Source: Litorivivens sp041625495 (lineage in GTDB: Bacteria; Pseudomonadota; Gammaproteobacteria; Pseudomonadales; Spongiibacteraceae). Taken from it: 6,460 bases of DNA. A program made the translations under genes and the position numbers. Positions within the stretch are counted from its first letter, which is position 1; each line of letters opens with the position of its first letter. The notes under the pieces are model-generated. The model was given only the letters and a program-made list of their open reading frames with translations, made no database searches and had not been told where the DNA came from. The DNA is taken from positions 1-6,460 of the forward strand of contig NZ_JBFJTH010000193.1 of NCBI RefSeq assembly GCF_041625495.1. Reading direction: 5' to 3'. This document shows, piece after piece, positions 6,314 through 6,460 of this stretch.

Positions 6314-6459
6314 CAACGAGCTTCCTCTGTTAAAGTTTTCAACTGTTTATCAAGGCCAACAAAGAACTCCGCAGGCAACGCTGCGGTCACAGGCAGCATC
6401 CAGAAATTGTCGCGGGCGAAAGACTGACATTTTACCGCATCTTTTTCGGTCATCACGAC
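6313..6459 (-). CDS. lpxK: Tetraacyldisaccharide 4'-kinase, C-terminal end (partial)
   Basis: The reading frame enters at the right edge and ends with TGA at 6313-6315, giving the last 48 residues of the protein. It begins VVMTEKDAVKCQSFA, followed by NFWMLPV and a short acidic tail. The TEKDAVKC segment followed by a W-x-LPV-type strand is characteristic of the LpxK C-terminus. LpxK phosphorylates the 4' position of the lipid A disaccharide at the inner membrane using ATP. Its place directly before kdsB is the classical one in gammaproteobacteria, which strengthens the identification. The N-terminal part, with the P-loop, lies outside the window. The stop overlaps the kdsB ATG by one base, so the two are probably translationally coupled. 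Confidence 0.9.
   Translation of the reverse strand, partial: VVMTEKDAVKCQSFARDNFWMLPVTAALPAEFFVGLDKQLKTLTEEAR
6323..6327 (-). promoter_or_regulatory. Ribosome binding site of kdsB
   Basis: The minus strand has GAGGA inside the lpxK 3' end, 9 nt before the kdsB ATG at 6313 and 6 nt before the alternative TTG at 6316. Spacing slightly favours TTG, while the codon and family N-terminus favour ATG. The difference is one residue. Confidence 0.65.
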
Positions 6460-6460
6460 C

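Noticed and set aside
6314..6316. TTG as the kdsB start
   Set aside because: It would add one residue before the conserved MSFxVIIPAR N-terminus; the ATG directly after is the commoner start and forms the TGATG overlap.

Overview
The window looks like chromosomal housekeeping DNA from a gammaproteobacterium, probably close to the Pseudomonas/Cellvibrio side of the class. The reasons are moderate GC and two gene orders known from that class. The right half, lpxK-kdsB-LMW phosphatase-murB, matches the Pseudomonas order. The left half, gacA/uvrY-uvrC-pgsA-tRNA-Gly, matches both Pseudomonas and the E. coli uvrY-uvrC-pgsA-glyW region. Every gene lies on the minus strand, so transcription runs from high to low coordinates. 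All seven complete protein genes are intact.

Right to left: the 3' end of lpxK (6313-6459) is followed by kdsB (5534-6313), a low-molecular-weight tyrosine phosphatase (5064-5537) and murB (4048-5067). These are joined by 1-nt or 4-nt overlaps (TGATG, GTGA, TTGA), and two of them use GTG or TTG starts. An AlkB-type Fe(II)/2-oxoglutarate dioxygenase (3438-4043) follows after 4 nt. Together they form one tightly packed cell-envelope operon (lipid A, Kdo activation, peptidoglycan precursor) with a DNA/RNA alkylation-repair gene at its tail. A 113-bp spacer separates it from gacA (2680-3324), uvrC (840-2666; 13-nt gap) and pgsA (213-770; 69-bp spacer). Last comes a tRNA-Gly(GCC) gene (11-86) with its own good sigma70-type promoter at 150-177.

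No previously undescribed multi-gene system is visible. The most unusual signal is the tRNA-Gly. Its acceptor stem has two adjacent mismatches, its encoded 3' end reads CCC instead of CCA, and its 3' strand can pair with the DNA just downstream. This suggests a replaced 3' end (recombination or integration scar), a decayed copy, or an edge artefact of the assembly. Secondary points are the alkB gene at the junction of two conserved blocks, the absence of the small Trm112/YcaR gene usually found between lpxK and kdsB, and competing RNA hairpins in the uvrC-pgsA spacer. No stretch over 300 bp lacks a gene.
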